Notes: generated by a model not told the origin, from the letters alone. Positions 36,590 to 46,273 are shown, counted from the first letter of the stretch. The stretch is DNA of 64,000 bases from Tsukamurella sputi (GCF_007858445.1 NZ_VIGV01000001.1:992001-1056000), one strand, 5' to 3'. Program-made: numbers and translations.

Positions 36590-38074
36590 TCAGGCGTTGA
36601 CGGCGTCGGAACCGGGGACGTGCTCGGCCGACCCGTGGGCGGCCAGCTCGCGGCGGGCGCCCTGCGGACGACGCGAGGGCAGCGGGGTCTCGTCGGCGTC
36701 GGGCTCGGCGCGGCCCGCGAAGAAGGCGGCCATGAAAGCCTCGGCGATCGCCGTCCCCTCGGCCTCGGACGGCAGCACGTCGCCCGTCTCCTCGCGCCAG
36801 TTCGCCAGCACCCCGGCGAGCCGGCGGGCCACCCACTGGTAGGCGGGCTCGTCGATCACGTTGTGCCGCTCGTAGGGGTCGACGACCAGGTCGTAGAGCT
36901 CGCGCCGGGCGCGGGGCGCGGCGGTCTCGTACGGGTCGAGCGAGGCGGCGGACGAGCTGTCGGCGATGTCCAGCGGCAGTAACAGCGCGGGCCGGTCGGC
37001 GTAGTTCTCGATGTAGCTGAACTGCTTGGTGCGCACGGCGCGGATCGGGTCGTAGGCGTCGTGATAGGTCTTCTGGGTGAACAGCCCGGCCCGCACCTGC
37101 TCGCCCGTCGGTTCCAGCAGCTCCGCGGCGTGGGTCTCGCCGTCGACGTCCTCCGGCAGCGGCAGGCCGAGCAGGTCGAGCACCGTCGGGGTCAGGTCCA
37201 CACCGGAGAACAGGTCGTCGTAGACCCGGGGCGCAAGGCCGAGGGACCGCGGGGGACGCACGATGAAAGCGACGCCGGTGCCCTCGCCGTAGAGCGTGGA
37301 CTTGGCCCGGGGGAAGGCCAGGCCGTGGTCCGTGATGAACAGGATCCACGTGGTCTCGGCCAGCCCCAGCTCGTCGACGGTGTCGAGCAGCCGCCCGACC
37401 GCCGCATCGGCCTGCGTGATGCTGCCGTGCAGCCCGGCCAGGTCGTCACGCACCTGCGGGGTGTCGGGGAGGAAACCGGGCACACCGATCGCGCCGGGAT
37501 CGGCGGGCGTGTACTGGTCAGCCGGGTACGGGCGGTGCGTCTCGAAGAAACCGGCGGTGAGGAAGAAGGGCCGCCCGTCGCCGCCGCCGACGTGGTCGGT
37601 CAGCCAGGCCTGCGACTGCGCGACGACGTAGTCGCACAGCGAGTCCGAGACGTCCACGGTGTCGAATCCGAGGCGGGTCGGGTCGGCACTCTCGTGCTGC
37701 ATCCCGAACAGCGCGCTGCGGTAGCCCGCCGCACCGAGCAGCGCGGGCAGGGTGCGCACGTGGTCGCGGTACTCGAAACCGTGGTGCGCCAGCCCGACGA
37801 GACCGTTGCGATGCGGGTGCAGGCCGGTGAAGAGCGAGCCGCGGGCCGGCGAGCAGAGCGGGGCGGTGGCGTGGGCGTCGGTGAACCGGATGCCCTCGGC
37901 GGCGAGGCGGTCGAGGTTCGGACTGACCACGCCCTCGGCTCCGTAACAGGTGAGGTGTCGGCCCAGGTCGTGCCAGTGCACCAGGATCACGTTCTCCCGG
38001 GTGCCGGTACCCGCCTGCTTCTCCACCACACCTCGACGTTGCCACAGCTCACCGTGCTCCTGCGAGATTTGCAC
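36590..38074 (-). CDS. Type I sulfatase (formylglycine, Cys-type)
   Basis: A 494-residue alkaline-phosphatase-superfamily sulfatase. The modification site is LCSPARGS with Cys74, the substrate for the nearby formylglycine-generating enzyme. The first metal motif is HWHDLG, with His-Asp in place of the usual Asp-Asp. A second metal motif is FITDHG near 248. No signal peptide is evident, so it appears cytoplasmic. Start GTG at 38074 is uncertain; GTG codons about 15 residues in are alternatives. The substrate may be a sulfated glycolipid or sugar. Confidence 0.88.
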   Translation of the reverse strand: MQISQEHGELWQRRGVVEKQAGTGTRENVILVHWHDLGRHLTCYGAEGVVSPNLDRLAAEGIRFTDAHATAPLCSPARGSLFTGLHPHRNGLVGLAHHGFEYRDHVRTLPALLGAAGYRSALFGMQHESADPTRLGFDTVDVSDSLCDYVVAQSQAWLTDHVGGGDGRPFFLTAGFFETHRPYPADQYTPADPGAIGVPGFLPDTPQVRDDLAGLHGSITQADAAVGRLLDTVDELGLAETTWILFITDHGLAFPRAKSTLYGEGTGVAFIVRPPRSLGLAPRVYDDLFSGVDLTPTVLDLLGLPLPEDVDGETHAAELLEPTGEQVRAGLFTQKTYHDAYDPIRAVRTKQFSYIENYADRPALLLPLDIADSSSAASLDPYETAAPRARRELYDLVVDPYERHNVIDEPAYQWVARRLAGVLANWREETGDVLPSEAEGTAIAEAFMAAFFAGRAEPDADETPLPSRRPQGARRELAAHGSAEHVPGSDAVNA

Positions 38075-38100
38075 TCACAATGAGCTGAGAGTGACGTCCG

Positions 38101-39564
38101 TCACTGCAGGGCGATGTAGCGGGTCTCCAGGTACTCCTCAATGCCCTCGCTGCCGCCCTCGCGGCCGAAGCCGGAGGCCTTGACGCCGCCGAACGGGCCG
38201 GCGGGATCGGAGATCACGCCGCGGTTCACGCCCACCATGCCCGCCTCGATCCGGTCGGCCACGCGCAGCGCGCGATCGAGATCCTTCGTGAAGATGTACG
38301 CGGCCAGTCCGTACTCGGTGGCGTTCGCCGCCGCCACGCCCGCGTCCTCGTCGGCGAAGGAGACGATGGGCGCGACGGGACCGAAGACCTCCTCGGTGAG
38401 GATCCGCGCGTCGGCGGGGACGTCGGCGAGCACCGTCGGCGGGAAGAAGTGGCCGGGCCCCTCGGGCGCGACCCCACCGAGCCGCAGCGAGGCGCCCTTG
38501 GCGACCGCGTCCTGCACCAGCTCGGAGACGATGGCCTGCTGGTCCGCGGAGACCAGCGGGCCGATCGTGACGCCCTCCTGCACTCCGGGGCCCAGCACGT
38601 ACTGAGCCATCCCGTCGACGAGCTTGGCGGTGAACTCCTCGACCACCGACTCGTGCACGTGGAAACGGTTCGCCGCGGTGCACGCCTCGCCGCCGTTGCG
38701 CAGCTTGGCGAGCAGTGCCTGGGCGACGGCCTGGTCGACGTCGGCGTCGTCGAAGACCACGAACGGCGCGTTGCCGCCGAGCTCCATCGACGTGCGCAGG
38801 ATGCCGGGCGCCGACTGGGCGATCAGCGCGGCGCCCACCTCCGTCGACCCGGTGAAGGTGAGCTTGCGCAGCCGCCGGTCCTCGAGCAGCGGCCCCGTCA
38901 GCGCCCCGGACCTCGACGTGGGCAGCACCGAGATCACGCCGTCGGGGACGCCCGCGTCGCGCAGCACCTCCGCGAGCAGCAGCATCGTCAGCGGGGTCAG
39001 GCCGGCGGGCTTGACCAGCATCGTCGCGCCGGCGGCCAGTGCGGGACCGATCTTGCGGGTACCCATCGCGAGCGGGAAGTTCCAGGGCGTGATCGCCAGG
39101 CACGGCCCGACGGGGGCCTTGCTCACCAGGATCCGGCCGGTGCCGGCGGGCGCGGGCGTGTACCGGCCGGCGATCCGGACGGCCTCCTCGGAGAACCACC
39201 GGAAGAACTCGGCGCCGTAGCGGACCTCGTTCACCGATTCCGGCAGCGCCTTGCCCATCTCGAGCGTCATCAGCAGGGCGAAGTCGTCCGTCCGGGCGAT
39301 GAGCCCCTCGTAGGCGGCGCGCAGGATCTCGGCGCGCTGGCGGGCGGGCGTCGCGGCCCACGCAGGACCCGCGGCGACGGCGGCATCCAGCGCCGCGGCG
39401 CCGTCCTCCGGCGTGGCGTCGGCGACCTCGACCAGCACCTCCTCGGTGGCCGGGTCGTGCACCGGAAAGCTTGCGCCCGAACTCGAATCGCGGAAGGAAC
39501 CGTTCACGAAGATCCCGGTGGGGATGCGGTCGAGGAGGTCACGGATACGCTGCTCGGTTGCCAT
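38101..39564 (-). CDS. NAD(P)-dependent aldehyde dehydrogenase, succinate-semialdehyde type
   Basis: A 487-residue aldehyde dehydrogenase. General base Glu261 (MELGGNAP) and nucleophile Cys295 (GGEACTAANR) are both present, with TPWNFPLAM and FTGSTEVG for cofactor binding. The EACTAANR form is typical of GabD-type succinate-semialdehyde dehydrogenases. ATG at 39564; it is divergent from pgi with a 112-base gap. Confidence 0.85.
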   Translation of the reverse strand: MATEQRIRDLLDRIPTGIFVNGSFRDSSSGASFPVHDPATEEVLVEVADATPEDGAAALDAAVAAGPAWAATPARQRAEILRAAYEGLIARTDDFALLMTLEMGKALPESVNEVRYGAEFFRWFSEEAVRIAGRYTPAPAGTGRILVSKAPVGPCLAITPWNFPLAMGTRKIGPALAAGATMLVKPAGLTPLTMLLLAEVLRDAGVPDGVISVLPTSRSGALTGPLLEDRRLRKLTFTGSTEVGAALIAQSAPGILRTSMELGGNAPFVVFDDADVDQAVAQALLAKLRNGGEACTAANRFHVHESVVEEFTAKLVDGMAQYVLGPGVQEGVTIGPLVSADQQAIVSELVQDAVAKGASLRLGGVAPEGPGHFFPPTVLADVPADARILTEEVFGPVAPIVSFADEDAGVAAANATEYGLAAYIFTKDLDRALRVADRIEAGMVGVNRGVISDPAGPFGGVKASGFGREGGSEGIEEYLETRYIALQ

Positions 39565-39676
39565 ACCGCCACCCTAGCTCCGCGCCGCGCGTACGCGCAC
39601 GGCGTTCTCCCCGGGCCTGCTGTGACGTCGTGCGCGAACCGCCCGCGGGAGGCGGACAGGACACTAGGCTGACGCC

Positions 39677-41335
39677 ATGAGCGACAGCGACATCACCGCG
39701 TCCACCGCCTGGCGGAACCTCGTCGACCATCACCGTGAGATCGCCGGCACCTCCCTGCGGGAGCTGTTCGCCGCCGATCCGCAGCGCGGCTCGGAGTTCG
39801 TCTTCCGGGTCGGCGACCTGTACATCGACTACTCCAAACACCGCGTCACCCGCGAAACGCTGGGCTTGTTGGCCGCGCTCGCGGACGAGGCCGGTGTGGC
39901 CGCCCGCCGCGATGCGATGCTCGCGGGCGAGCACATCAACGCCACCGAGGACCGCGCCGTCCTGCACACCGCGTTGCGCGCACCGTCGAGCCTGGATCTG
40001 CGGGTGGACGGGCAGGACGTGACCGGCGACGTGCACGACGTGCTGGAGAAGATGGGCGCCTTCAGCGAGGAGGTGCGCTCGCGGCGCTGGCGCGGCGCGA
40101 CGGGCGAGCCGATCACCGACGTCGTGAACATCGGCATCGGCGGCAGCGACCTGGGGCCCGCGATGGTCTACAAGGCGCTGCGCTCCTACGTGCAGCGCGG
40201 CATCACCTGTCATTTCGTCTCCAACGTCGACCCGGCGGACGTGACGGCGACGCTGGCGCACCTGAATCCGGCGACGACGCTGTTCATCGTCGCGTCGAAG
40301 ACCTTCGGCACCCAGGAGACATTGACCAACGCCCACGCCGCCAAGCGCTGGCTGCTCGACGGCCTGGGCACCGGCGAGGAGGCGGTCGCCAAGCACTTCG
40401 TGGCCGTCTCGACCAACGCCGACCGGGTCGCCGCCTTCGGCATCGACACCGCGAACATGTTCGGCTTCTGGGACTGGGTGGGCGGCCGCTACTCGGTGGA
40501 CTCCGCGATCGGACTGTCCGTGATGATCGCCGTCGGCCCCGAGCGCTTCGGCGAGTTCCTCGCCGGCTTCCGCGCCGTCGACGAGCACTTCGCCTCCGCG
40601 CCGATCGCGGAGAACGCGGCGATCATGTTGGGCCTCATCGGACTCTGGTACTCGGACTTCTTCGGCGCGCAGTCCCGCGCCGTGCTCCCCTACTCCCAGG
40701 ATCTGGCGCGGTTCCCCGCGTACCTGCAGCAGCTCACGATGGAGTCCAACGGCAAGTCCGTGCGGATCGACGGGACTCCCGTCACCGCGGACACCGGCGA
40801 GATCTTCTGGGGCGAGCCCGGCACCAACGGCCAGCACGCCTTCTTCCAGCTGCTGCACCAGGGCACGCGGCTGGTCCCGGCGGACTTCCTCGGCTTCGCG
40901 GAGTCGACCGACGACCTGCCCACCACGGACGGCGTCGGCACGATGCAGGACCTGCTCATGAGCAACCTGTTCGCGCAGACCAAGGTGCTCGCCTTCGGTA
41001 AGACGGCGGATGAGATCGCCGCCGAGGGAACCGATCCGAAGGTGGTGCCGCACAAGGTGATGCCGGGCAACCGGCCCACCACCACGATCCTCGCGCCGAA
41101 GCTCACGCCCTCGGTCGTGGGCCAGCTCATCGCGCTCTACGAGCACCAGGTCTTCACGGAGGCCGCCGTGTGGGGCATCAACGCCTTCGACCAGTGGGGC
41201 GTCGAGCTGGGCAAGGTACAGGCGGGCGAGCTGCTCCCCGTCATCGCGTCCGACGAGGCCCCCGCCGCGGACCTCGACTCGTCGACCGATGCGCAGGTGC
41301 GCTGGTACCGCACCCAGCGCGGCCGGGCCGTCTGA
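39677..41335 (+). CDS. pgi: Glucose-6-phosphate isomerase
   Basis: Interconverts glucose-6-phosphate and fructose-6-phosphate. The 552-residue protein has the phosphosugar motifs [23 protein letters not shown] and the PROSITE-like [14 protein letters not shown]... / [15 protein letters not shown]-terminal block. Syntenic with Rv0946c. The next gene starts 5 bases after its stop. Confidence 0.97.
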   Translation: MSDSDITASTAWRNLVDHHREIAGTSLRELFAADPQRGSEFVFRVGDLYIDYSKHRVTRETLGLLAALADEAGVAARRDAMLAGEHINATEDRAVLHTALRAPSSLDLRVDGQDVTGDVHDVLEKMGAFSEEVRSRRWRGATGEPITDVVNIGIGGSDLGPAMVYKALRSYVQRGITCHFVSNVDPADVTATLAHLNPATTLFIVASKTFGTQETLTNAHAAKRWLLDGLGTGEEAVAKHFVAVSTNADRVAAFGIDTANMFGFWDWVGGRYSVDSAIGLSVMIAVGPERFGEFLAGFRAVDEHFASAPIAENAAIMLGLIGLWYSDFFGAQSRAVLPYSQDLARFPAYLQQLTMESNGKSVRIDGTPVTADTGEIFWGEPGTNGQHAFFQLLHQGTRLVPADFLGFAESTDDLPTTDGVGTMQDLLMSNLFAQTKVLAFGKTADEIAAEGTDPKVVPHKVMPGNRPTTTILAPKLTPSVVGQLIALYEHQVFTEAAVWGINAFDQWGVELGKVQAGELLPVIASDEAPAADLDSSTDAQVRWYRTQRGRAV

Positions 41336-41339
41336 CCGC

Positions 41340-42224
41340 ATGACGACGCAGCGCCCCGTCGTCGGGGTGATCGGGCTGGGCGCCATGGGCGCCCCGATGG
41401 CGCGGCACCTGCTGCGCGGGCACGGCGCCGTGCACATCACGGCCCGGCGGCCGCGTCCCGATCTGGTCGCCGACGGTGCCGTCCAGCACGCCGACGCCGC
41501 CGCGCTCGTGGCGGTCGCCGACGTGGTGCTGCTCATGCTGCCGGACCTGCCCGAGGTCGAGGAGGTGCTCGCGGGCGGGCTGCTCGACGGCGACCGCCCC
41601 CTGCTGCTCCTCATCGGCTCGACCTCGTCGGCACCCGGGGTGCGGGCGCTCGCGGACCGTCTGGACCGGGAGACCGGCGGCCGCGTGCGCGTCGTCGACG
41701 CGCCCGTCTCGGGCGGCGAGGACGGCGCGATCGCCGGCACGCTGTCGATCATGATGGGCGGCACCGAGGAGGACTGCGCCCTGGCCGCGACGGTCCTGGC
41801 GCCGTGCGGCACCCCGGTGCGGCTCGGACCGCTGGGGGCCGGGCAGGTCGCCAAGGCCTGCAACCAGCTCGTCGTAGCCGCGACGATCGCCGCGCTGGGT
41901 GAGGCGACGGTGCTGGCCGACCGATCGGGCATCGACCTGCGAACAATGTGGGACCTGCTCGGCGGGGGCTACGCAGCCTCGCGCCTGTTGGACACGCGCA
42001 AGGAGAAGCTCGTCTCCGGCGACGATGCGCCGTCGGGGATGGCGAAGTACCTGCTCAAGGACCTGAAGTCCGGGGCCGAGGTCGCGGCCGCCACCGGCAC
42101 GGAGGCGGCGCTGCTCCCCGCGCTGCTGGCGGAGTTCCAGGAGATCGTGGACGCCGGGCTGGGCGAGCGCGACATGGCCGTCACCCGGCGATTCATCGCC
42201 GAGCGGACGCCGGGTGCGGGCTAG
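41340..42224 (+). CDS. 3-hydroxyisobutyrate dehydrogenase-like NAD(P)-binding enzyme
   Basis: A 294-residue beta-hydroxyacid dehydrogenase. N-terminal Rossmann loop GLGAMGAPMARHLL, DAPVSGGEDGA substrate loop and the catalytic Lys in GAGQVAKACNQ. Members of the family reduce or oxidise 3-hydroxyisobutyrate, tartronate semialdehyde, 6-phosphogluconate and others; I cannot assign the substrate. Starts 5 bases after pgi, so probably cotranscribed. Confidence 0.85.
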   Translation: MTTQRPVVGVIGLGAMGAPMARHLLRGHGAVHITARRPRPDLVADGAVQHADAAALVAVADVVLLMLPDLPEVEEVLAGGLLDGDRPLLLLIGSTSSAPGVRALADRLDRETGGRVRVVDAPVSGGEDGAIAGTLSIMMGGTEEDCALAATVLAPCGTPVRLGPLGAGQVAKACNQLVVAATIAALGEATVLADRSGIDLRTMWDLLGGGYAASRLLDTRKEKLVSGDDAPSGMAKYLLKDLKSGAEVAAATGTEAALLPALLAEFQEIVDAGLGERDMAVTRRFIAERTPGAG

Positions 42225-42245
42225 GTCCACGACACTCGGGAGGAA

Positions 42246-42473
42246 TCACGAGGACTTCGGGATCTGCCACGTGCCGTCCGAGTTGCAGCTGAGCACGAAG
42301 CCCTGGCTGCGCTCGAGGGCCAGCTTGCCCGTCGGGTATCCGGCGCAGCTCTCGCCGATGCTCCCGCGGGCGTAATCACTGACATCAGGGTCGGCGTGGG
42401 CGGGAGCCGCCGCGACGATGAGAGCGATTCCGGCTGCGGAGGCGATCGTGGCCGTCTTGATGAATGTGCGCAT
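42246..42473 (-). CDS. Small secreted cysteine-containing protein
   Basis: A 75-residue exported protein: signal peptide MRTFIKTATIASAAGIALIV ending AHA, then about 47 mature residues with two Cys (SCAG, LSCNSDGTW) that could pair. AAGGTGG precedes the ATG at 42473; the longer frame to 42527 is rejected. No family recognised. It lies tail to tail with the dehydrogenase gene. Confidence 0.75.
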   Translation of the reverse strand: MRTFIKTATIASAAGIALIVAAAPAHADPDVSDYARGSIGESCAGYPTGKLALERSQGFVLSCNSDGTWQIPKSS

Positions 42474-42601
42474 TTCGCACCACCTTTCGTCCCCGATAAC
42501 GCTAGGGACGACGAGGCGACGGCACATCCGGGCCGAACCCCCGGGTTCTGCGGAATCGCCTCAGGGCTGAGCCCCTACCCCGCCCGGGTGGGGGGCGGCC
42601 G

Positions 42602-43339
42602 TCAGACCAACCTGCGAGTGAGCTCGTCGGGCGCGTGGCGCAGCACCGCGCCCAGCGGCGTCCACGGCCACGACGGGACGGCGGCCTCCTTGGGCTCGCG
42701 GTCGATCGCCTTGACCAGCGCCTTCACACCGGCGTCGAGGGAGGACTTCATCGAGGTCTTCACGTCCTTGTTGATGTCGGTGTCGATGAAGCCCGGCTTG
42801 ATGACGGTGACCCTGATGTCGCTGCCCGCGAACTCCGCCTGCAGCCCCTCCCCCAAGGCGGTGACCCCGGCTTTGCTCGCGGAGTAGGCCGCCTGCGCCT
42901 TCGACATGCCGCGCTGTCCCGCGATGGAACTGATCAGCACCAGGTGGCCACGGCCCTGCGCGCGGAAGACCTCGAGCACCGCCTCGACCTGCGCCACCGC
43001 GCCGGTCAGGTTGGTCTGGATCGTCTCGAGGTTGGCGTGCGCCTTCCCGGTGCCGAGCGGCGCCCCCTTGCCGATGCCGGCATTGACGATGGCGCGGTCG
43101 AGACCACCGAGCCGCTCGACGACGTCGGCGATCGCGACGGGCACCGCGTCGAAGTCCGTGACGTCCAGCCGGCCGATCTCCACGGCGCCCGCGTCCGGCA
43201 GCGGCGTGAGTTCGGCACGGAGCGCCTCGAGCCGGTCGAGGCGCCGGGCCAGGAGCCCTACGTCCTCGCCGCGCTCCGCATACGTCCGAGCCATGCCTTC
43301 GCCGAGACCGGAGCTGGCTCCGGTGATGAGGATCCGCAT
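42602..43339 (-). CDS. Short-chain dehydrogenase/reductase
   Basis: A 245-residue classical SDR: cofactor loop TGASSGLG at 6-13, NAG at 86-88, catalytic Ser137/138, Tyr152 and Lys156 (YSASK). The C-terminal VPSWPWTPLG is shared with the mycobacterial Rv0945 protein that sits between pgi and an Fpg-like gene, and the position matches. Its start lies 82 bases inside the end of the preceding membrane-protein frame. Substrate unknown. Confidence 0.88.
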   Translation of the reverse strand: MRILITGASSGLGEGMARTYAERGEDVGLLARRLDRLEALRAELTPLPDAGAVEIGRLDVTDFDAVPVAIADVVERLGGLDRAIVNAGIGKGAPLGTGKAHANLETIQTNLTGAVAQVEAVLEVFRAQGRGHLVLISSIAGQRGMSKAQAAYSASKAGVTALGEGLQAEFAGSDIRVTVIKPGFIDTDINKDVKTSMKSSLDAGVKALVKAIDREPKEAAVPSWPWTPLGAVLRHAPDELTRRLV

Positions 43340-43989
43340 TCCCCCACCCTATCCACACCGTGGGTTCCGTCGCCGCCTTCGACGGTGCCGTGCGCGTCGC
43401 CGCCGGCGGCCAGCGCCGGGCCGCCGAGACCCGTGCGCGCGAAGATCTGGATCAGGGGGCCGACCCCCACCGCGTACAGCAGGGTGCCGAATCCCAGATT
43501 GCCGCCGAGCAGGAATCCCATCGCGACCACGGCGATCTCCATGGACGTGCGCACGAGACGCACCGACAGGCCCGTGCGCCGCACCAACCCGGTCATGAGG
43601 CCGTCGCGCGGGCCCGGCCCCATTCCGGCGCCGATGTAGAGGACCGTCGCGAAGGCGTTCGCCGCGATCCCGGCCAGCAGGATCGGTACTGCGATCAGCA
43701 GTGCCGGCGAGGCCGGGAAGAACGGGGACATGACGTCGAAGGCGATCCCGATCACGAAGACGTTGGCGATCGTGCCGAAGCCCGGTCGCTCCTTCAGCGG
43801 GATCCAGGCCAGCAGCACCAGCAGGCCCACCACGATGATGACCGCGCCCACCGACACGCCGAGGTGGCGGGCGATCCCCTGGTGCAGCACGTCCCAGGGC
43901 ATGTTGCCCAGGCCCGCGCGCACGATCGCCGCCATCGCGGTGCCGTACAGCCACAGTCCGGCGAAGAGCTTCACGAGTCGCATCATCAT
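43258..43989 (-). CDS. YczE/YyaS-like integral membrane protein
   Basis: A protein of about 243 residues with five or more membrane segments, of the YczE family (GLGNMPWDVLHQGIA and GMGPGPRDGLMTGL are typical). Start at one of three successive ATGs from 43989. It is divergent from a MocR regulator, a known pairing for this family. The hydrophilic last 50 residues overlap the SDR gene by 82 bases, so either the end or the SDR start may differ. Function unknown. Confidence 0.72.
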   Translation of the reverse strand: MMMRLVKLFAGLWLYGTAMAAIVRAGLGNMPWDVLHQGIARHLGVSVGAVIIVVGLLVLLAWIPLKERPGFGTIANVFVIGIAFDVMSPFFPASPALLIAVPILLAGIAANAFATVLYIGAGMGPGPRDGLMTGLVRRTGLSVRLVRTSMEIAVVAMGFLLGGNLGFGTLLYAVGVGPLIQIFARTGLGGPALAAGGDAHGTVEGGDGTHGVDRVGECGSSSPEPAPVSAKAWLGRMRSAART

Positions 43990-43994
43990 GTCGT

Positions 43995-44046
43995 CCACTG
44001 TGACGCCCAGTGGACTGATGATCCATAGCCAGTTCTGACATACTGG
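43995..44046. promoter_or_regulatory. Operator candidates for the MocR regulator
   Basis: Two inverted repeats in the divergent gap: CCACTG-N7-CAGTGG at 43995-44013 and CCAGT-N8-ACTGG at 44029-44046. Related ACTGG words continue just inside the regulator gene. This fits autoregulation plus control of the YczE-like gene. Confidence 0.6.
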
Positions 44047-44050
44047 CCTG

Positions 44051-45499
44051 GTGTTCCCCTCAACTGGCACTGTCGGCGCGGCCGCCCTGACCCGTCAGCT
44101 CGGCTCCTGGAAGCCCGACGGTCCGCGCCCCGCCTACCTCGCGCTCGCCGAAGCCCTGCGCCTGCTCGTCCTCGACGGGCGGGTCCCCGTCGGGACCGCA
44201 CTGCCGAGCGAGCGCGCCCTCGCCGCCCACCTCCAGGTCAGCAGGACGACGGTGACCGCCGCCTACGCCGAGCTCCGCGACAGCGGTCACCTGCAGTCCC
44301 GGCAGGGGGCGCGCAGCGTGCTCACGCTGCCGCACGTCGTGCCCGCCGAGCCCTCGGACACCGGGCCCGAGGCCGACCTGATCCGGCTGAACATCGCGGC
44401 ACCGTCGGCCCCGGATCAGATCGTCCACGACGGCTACCGGCACGCCCTCGAGTGCGCGCCGCCGTACCTCGCGGGCATCGGCCTCTACCCCGACGGGGTG
44501 CGCGCACTGCGCGAGGCGATCGCGCGCCGGTACACCGACCGCGGCCTGCCGACCGACTCCGAGCAGGTGCTGGTCACCTCCGGAGCGCAGCACGCGCTGC
44601 GCGTCGTCCTCGACACGGTGGTGCACCCCGGCGACCGCGTGATCGTCGAGCAGCCGACGCACCACGGGACCATCCTGGCCCTGCGCCGGCACAACGCGCG
44701 GCCCGTCGCCGTGGGCCTGCACCCGGAGCACGGCTGGGACCTCGACCAGCTCGAGGCGGTGGTCAAACAGCAGAATCCGCGGATCATCTTCACCATCCCC
44801 GACTTCCACAACCCCACCGGACTGCTGCTCGACGAGGCCGGGCGGCGCCGGCTCTGCGAGATCTCCGCGCGCTACCGCGTGCCCGTCGTCGTCGACGAGA
44901 CGATGGCCGAGCTGGCCCTCGACGCGCCCGCGCCCCCGCCCGTCGCCGCGTTCGCCCCTCGGGGTGCTCGGATCATCACGCTGGGCTCGGCGAGCAAGAC
45001 CATCTGGGCGGGCCTGCGGGTGGGGTGGATCCGCACCGAGTCCGCGCCCGATTCGATGACGGCGGCCCGCTACGACATGGACCTCGCGGGCGCGGTCTTC
45101 GAGCAGCTCGCCGCCGGCTACGCCCTCGACCACCTCGCCGACTTCCTGCCGGCGCGGCTCGACTCGCTGCGGGCCTCCCGGGACGTCGCGCTGCGGGCCG
45201 TCGCCGAACACCTGCCCGGCGCGACCGTCTCCCCCGGCGTCGGCGGGTTGTGCCTGTGGGTCACGCTGCCACGCCCCGTCGGGACGGCCACCGCGGCCGC
45301 CGCCGCGGGGCTCGGCGTGCGCATCGCCGCCGGCTCCGCCTTCGGGGTCGACGGTGCCCTGGAGCGCAACCTCCGCGTCCCGTACACGCTGCCGGCCGAC
45401 CAACTCGAGCGCGCGATCGAACTCGTGGGTGCGGCCTATCGTTCGGCGACGGGCGGGGCGACGGGCGGCACGGACCTGGACCGGCAGCTCGTGGTGTGA
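44051..45499 (+). CDS. MocR-type regulator (GntR HTH fused to aminotransferase domain)
   Basis: A 482-residue PLP-dependent transcription factor. Residues about 15-85 are a GntR winged helix (LPSERALAAHLQVSRTTVTAAYAEL). Residues 110-470 are a fold-type I aminotransferase with PLP-binding Lys316 in GSASKTIW and NPTG in PDFHNPTG. GTG start only a few bases after the operator repeats suggests a near-leaderless mRNA. It likely controls the divergent membrane protein; ligand unknown. Confidence 0.88.
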   Translation: MFPSTGTVGAAALTRQLGSWKPDGPRPAYLALAEALRLLVLDGRVPVGTALPSERALAAHLQVSRTTVTAAYAELRDSGHLQSRQGARSVLTLPHVVPAEPSDTGPEADLIRLNIAAPSAPDQIVHDGYRHALECAPPYLAGIGLYPDGVRALREAIARRYTDRGLPTDSEQVLVTSGAQHALRVVLDTVVHPGDRVIVEQPTHHGTILALRRHNARPVAVGLHPEHGWDLDQLEAVVKQQNPRIIFTIPDFHNPTGLLLDEAGRRRLCEISARYRVPVVVDETMAELALDAPAPPPVAAFAPRGARIITLGSASKTIWAGLRVGWIRTESAPDSMTAARYDMDLAGAVFEQLAAGYALDHLADFLPARLDSLRASRDVALRAVAEHLPGATVSPGVGGLCLWVTLPRPVGTATAAAAAGLGVRIAAGSAFGVDGALERNLRVPYTLPADQLERAIELVGAAYRSATGGATGGTDLDRQLVV

Positions 45500-46273
45500 C
45501 TACGCGCCGCACGCGGAGGGGCGGGCGCGGGCGCCGCAGAAGGCTGCGCCCTCGCCGGATGCCGAGGTCGAGACGATGTCCGTAGCGGAGTCCAGCCGGA
45601 GTACGTCCGATGGCACGAGGGACACCGCACTCGGCGGTCGCGCGGCGGTGATGACCTGCGTCCCTGTGGCGAAACCCTCGCCGCGGGTCTCGTGCCTGAT
45701 CACGAAGTCGTACGTGACATCGCTCGCGCAGTTCGCGCCGGCGTCGTCGCACAAAGTCCGGTAATAGCCGGTACCGGTGCCGTCCGCGCGGACGGTAAGA
45801 CCGCGGCCGTGGCCGCCGTACCACCCGGCGAGGAGCGAGGGCTGCACGCGGAGATAGTGGTACGAGGTCCCGCGATTCGGGATCGTCAGCGTCATCGCCG
45901 TCCAGTCGATCGCGCCGATGAGCATGCGGGTGCGCGGGTCCCCCTCGGTCTGCACCGCAGCCACGGTCACCCCGTCCGATTCGGTCACCGAGACCAGCTC
46001 CCAGCGGTGCGACCCGAGGACGCGCCCGGAGAAGTCCAGAGTTTGCGCAGTGCCATCGATGAGGTATCGATCCCAGATCTCTGACGGCGACTCGGTGCGC
46101 ACCCAGGTCCCCACGACGAGGTCCCGGACGCGGTCCAGATCCGCCGCCGGCGAAAACAGCGAGGACGCCGTGGAGGATGCCGAGGGCGGGGTCCCGTAGT
46201 CAACAACGGCGTCATGCGTACACGCCGAGATCAATGCGGCTACCAACAGCACGACCGCGGATTTCACCCTCAT
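45500..46273 (-). CDS. Putative lipoprotein of unknown function
   Basis: A 257-residue exported protein with a short signal peptide and lipobox ISAC (Cys18). The mature part looks beta-rich (GTWVRTESPSEIWDRYLIDG, YHYLRVQPSLLAGWYGG). Two Cys in LCDDAGANC may pair. It abuts the convergent MocR gene with no gap. No family recognised. Confidence 0.7.
   Translation of the reverse strand: MRVKSAVVLLVAALISACTHDAVVDYGTPPSASSTASSLFSPAADLDRVRDLVVGTWVRTESPSEIWDRYLIDGTAQTLDFSGRVLGSHRWELVSVTESDGVTVAAVQTEGDPRTRMLIGAIDWTAMTLTIPNRGTSYHYLRVQPSLLAGWYGGHGRGLTVRADGTGTGYYRTLCDDAGANCASDVTYDFVIRHETRGEGFATGTQVITAARPPSAVSLVPSDVLRLDSATDIVSTSASGEGAAFCGARARPSACGA

Noticed and set aside
38084-38100. Gap between sulfatase and aldehyde dehydrogenase as a regulatory site
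   Set aside because: Too short and without symmetry; nothing to support.
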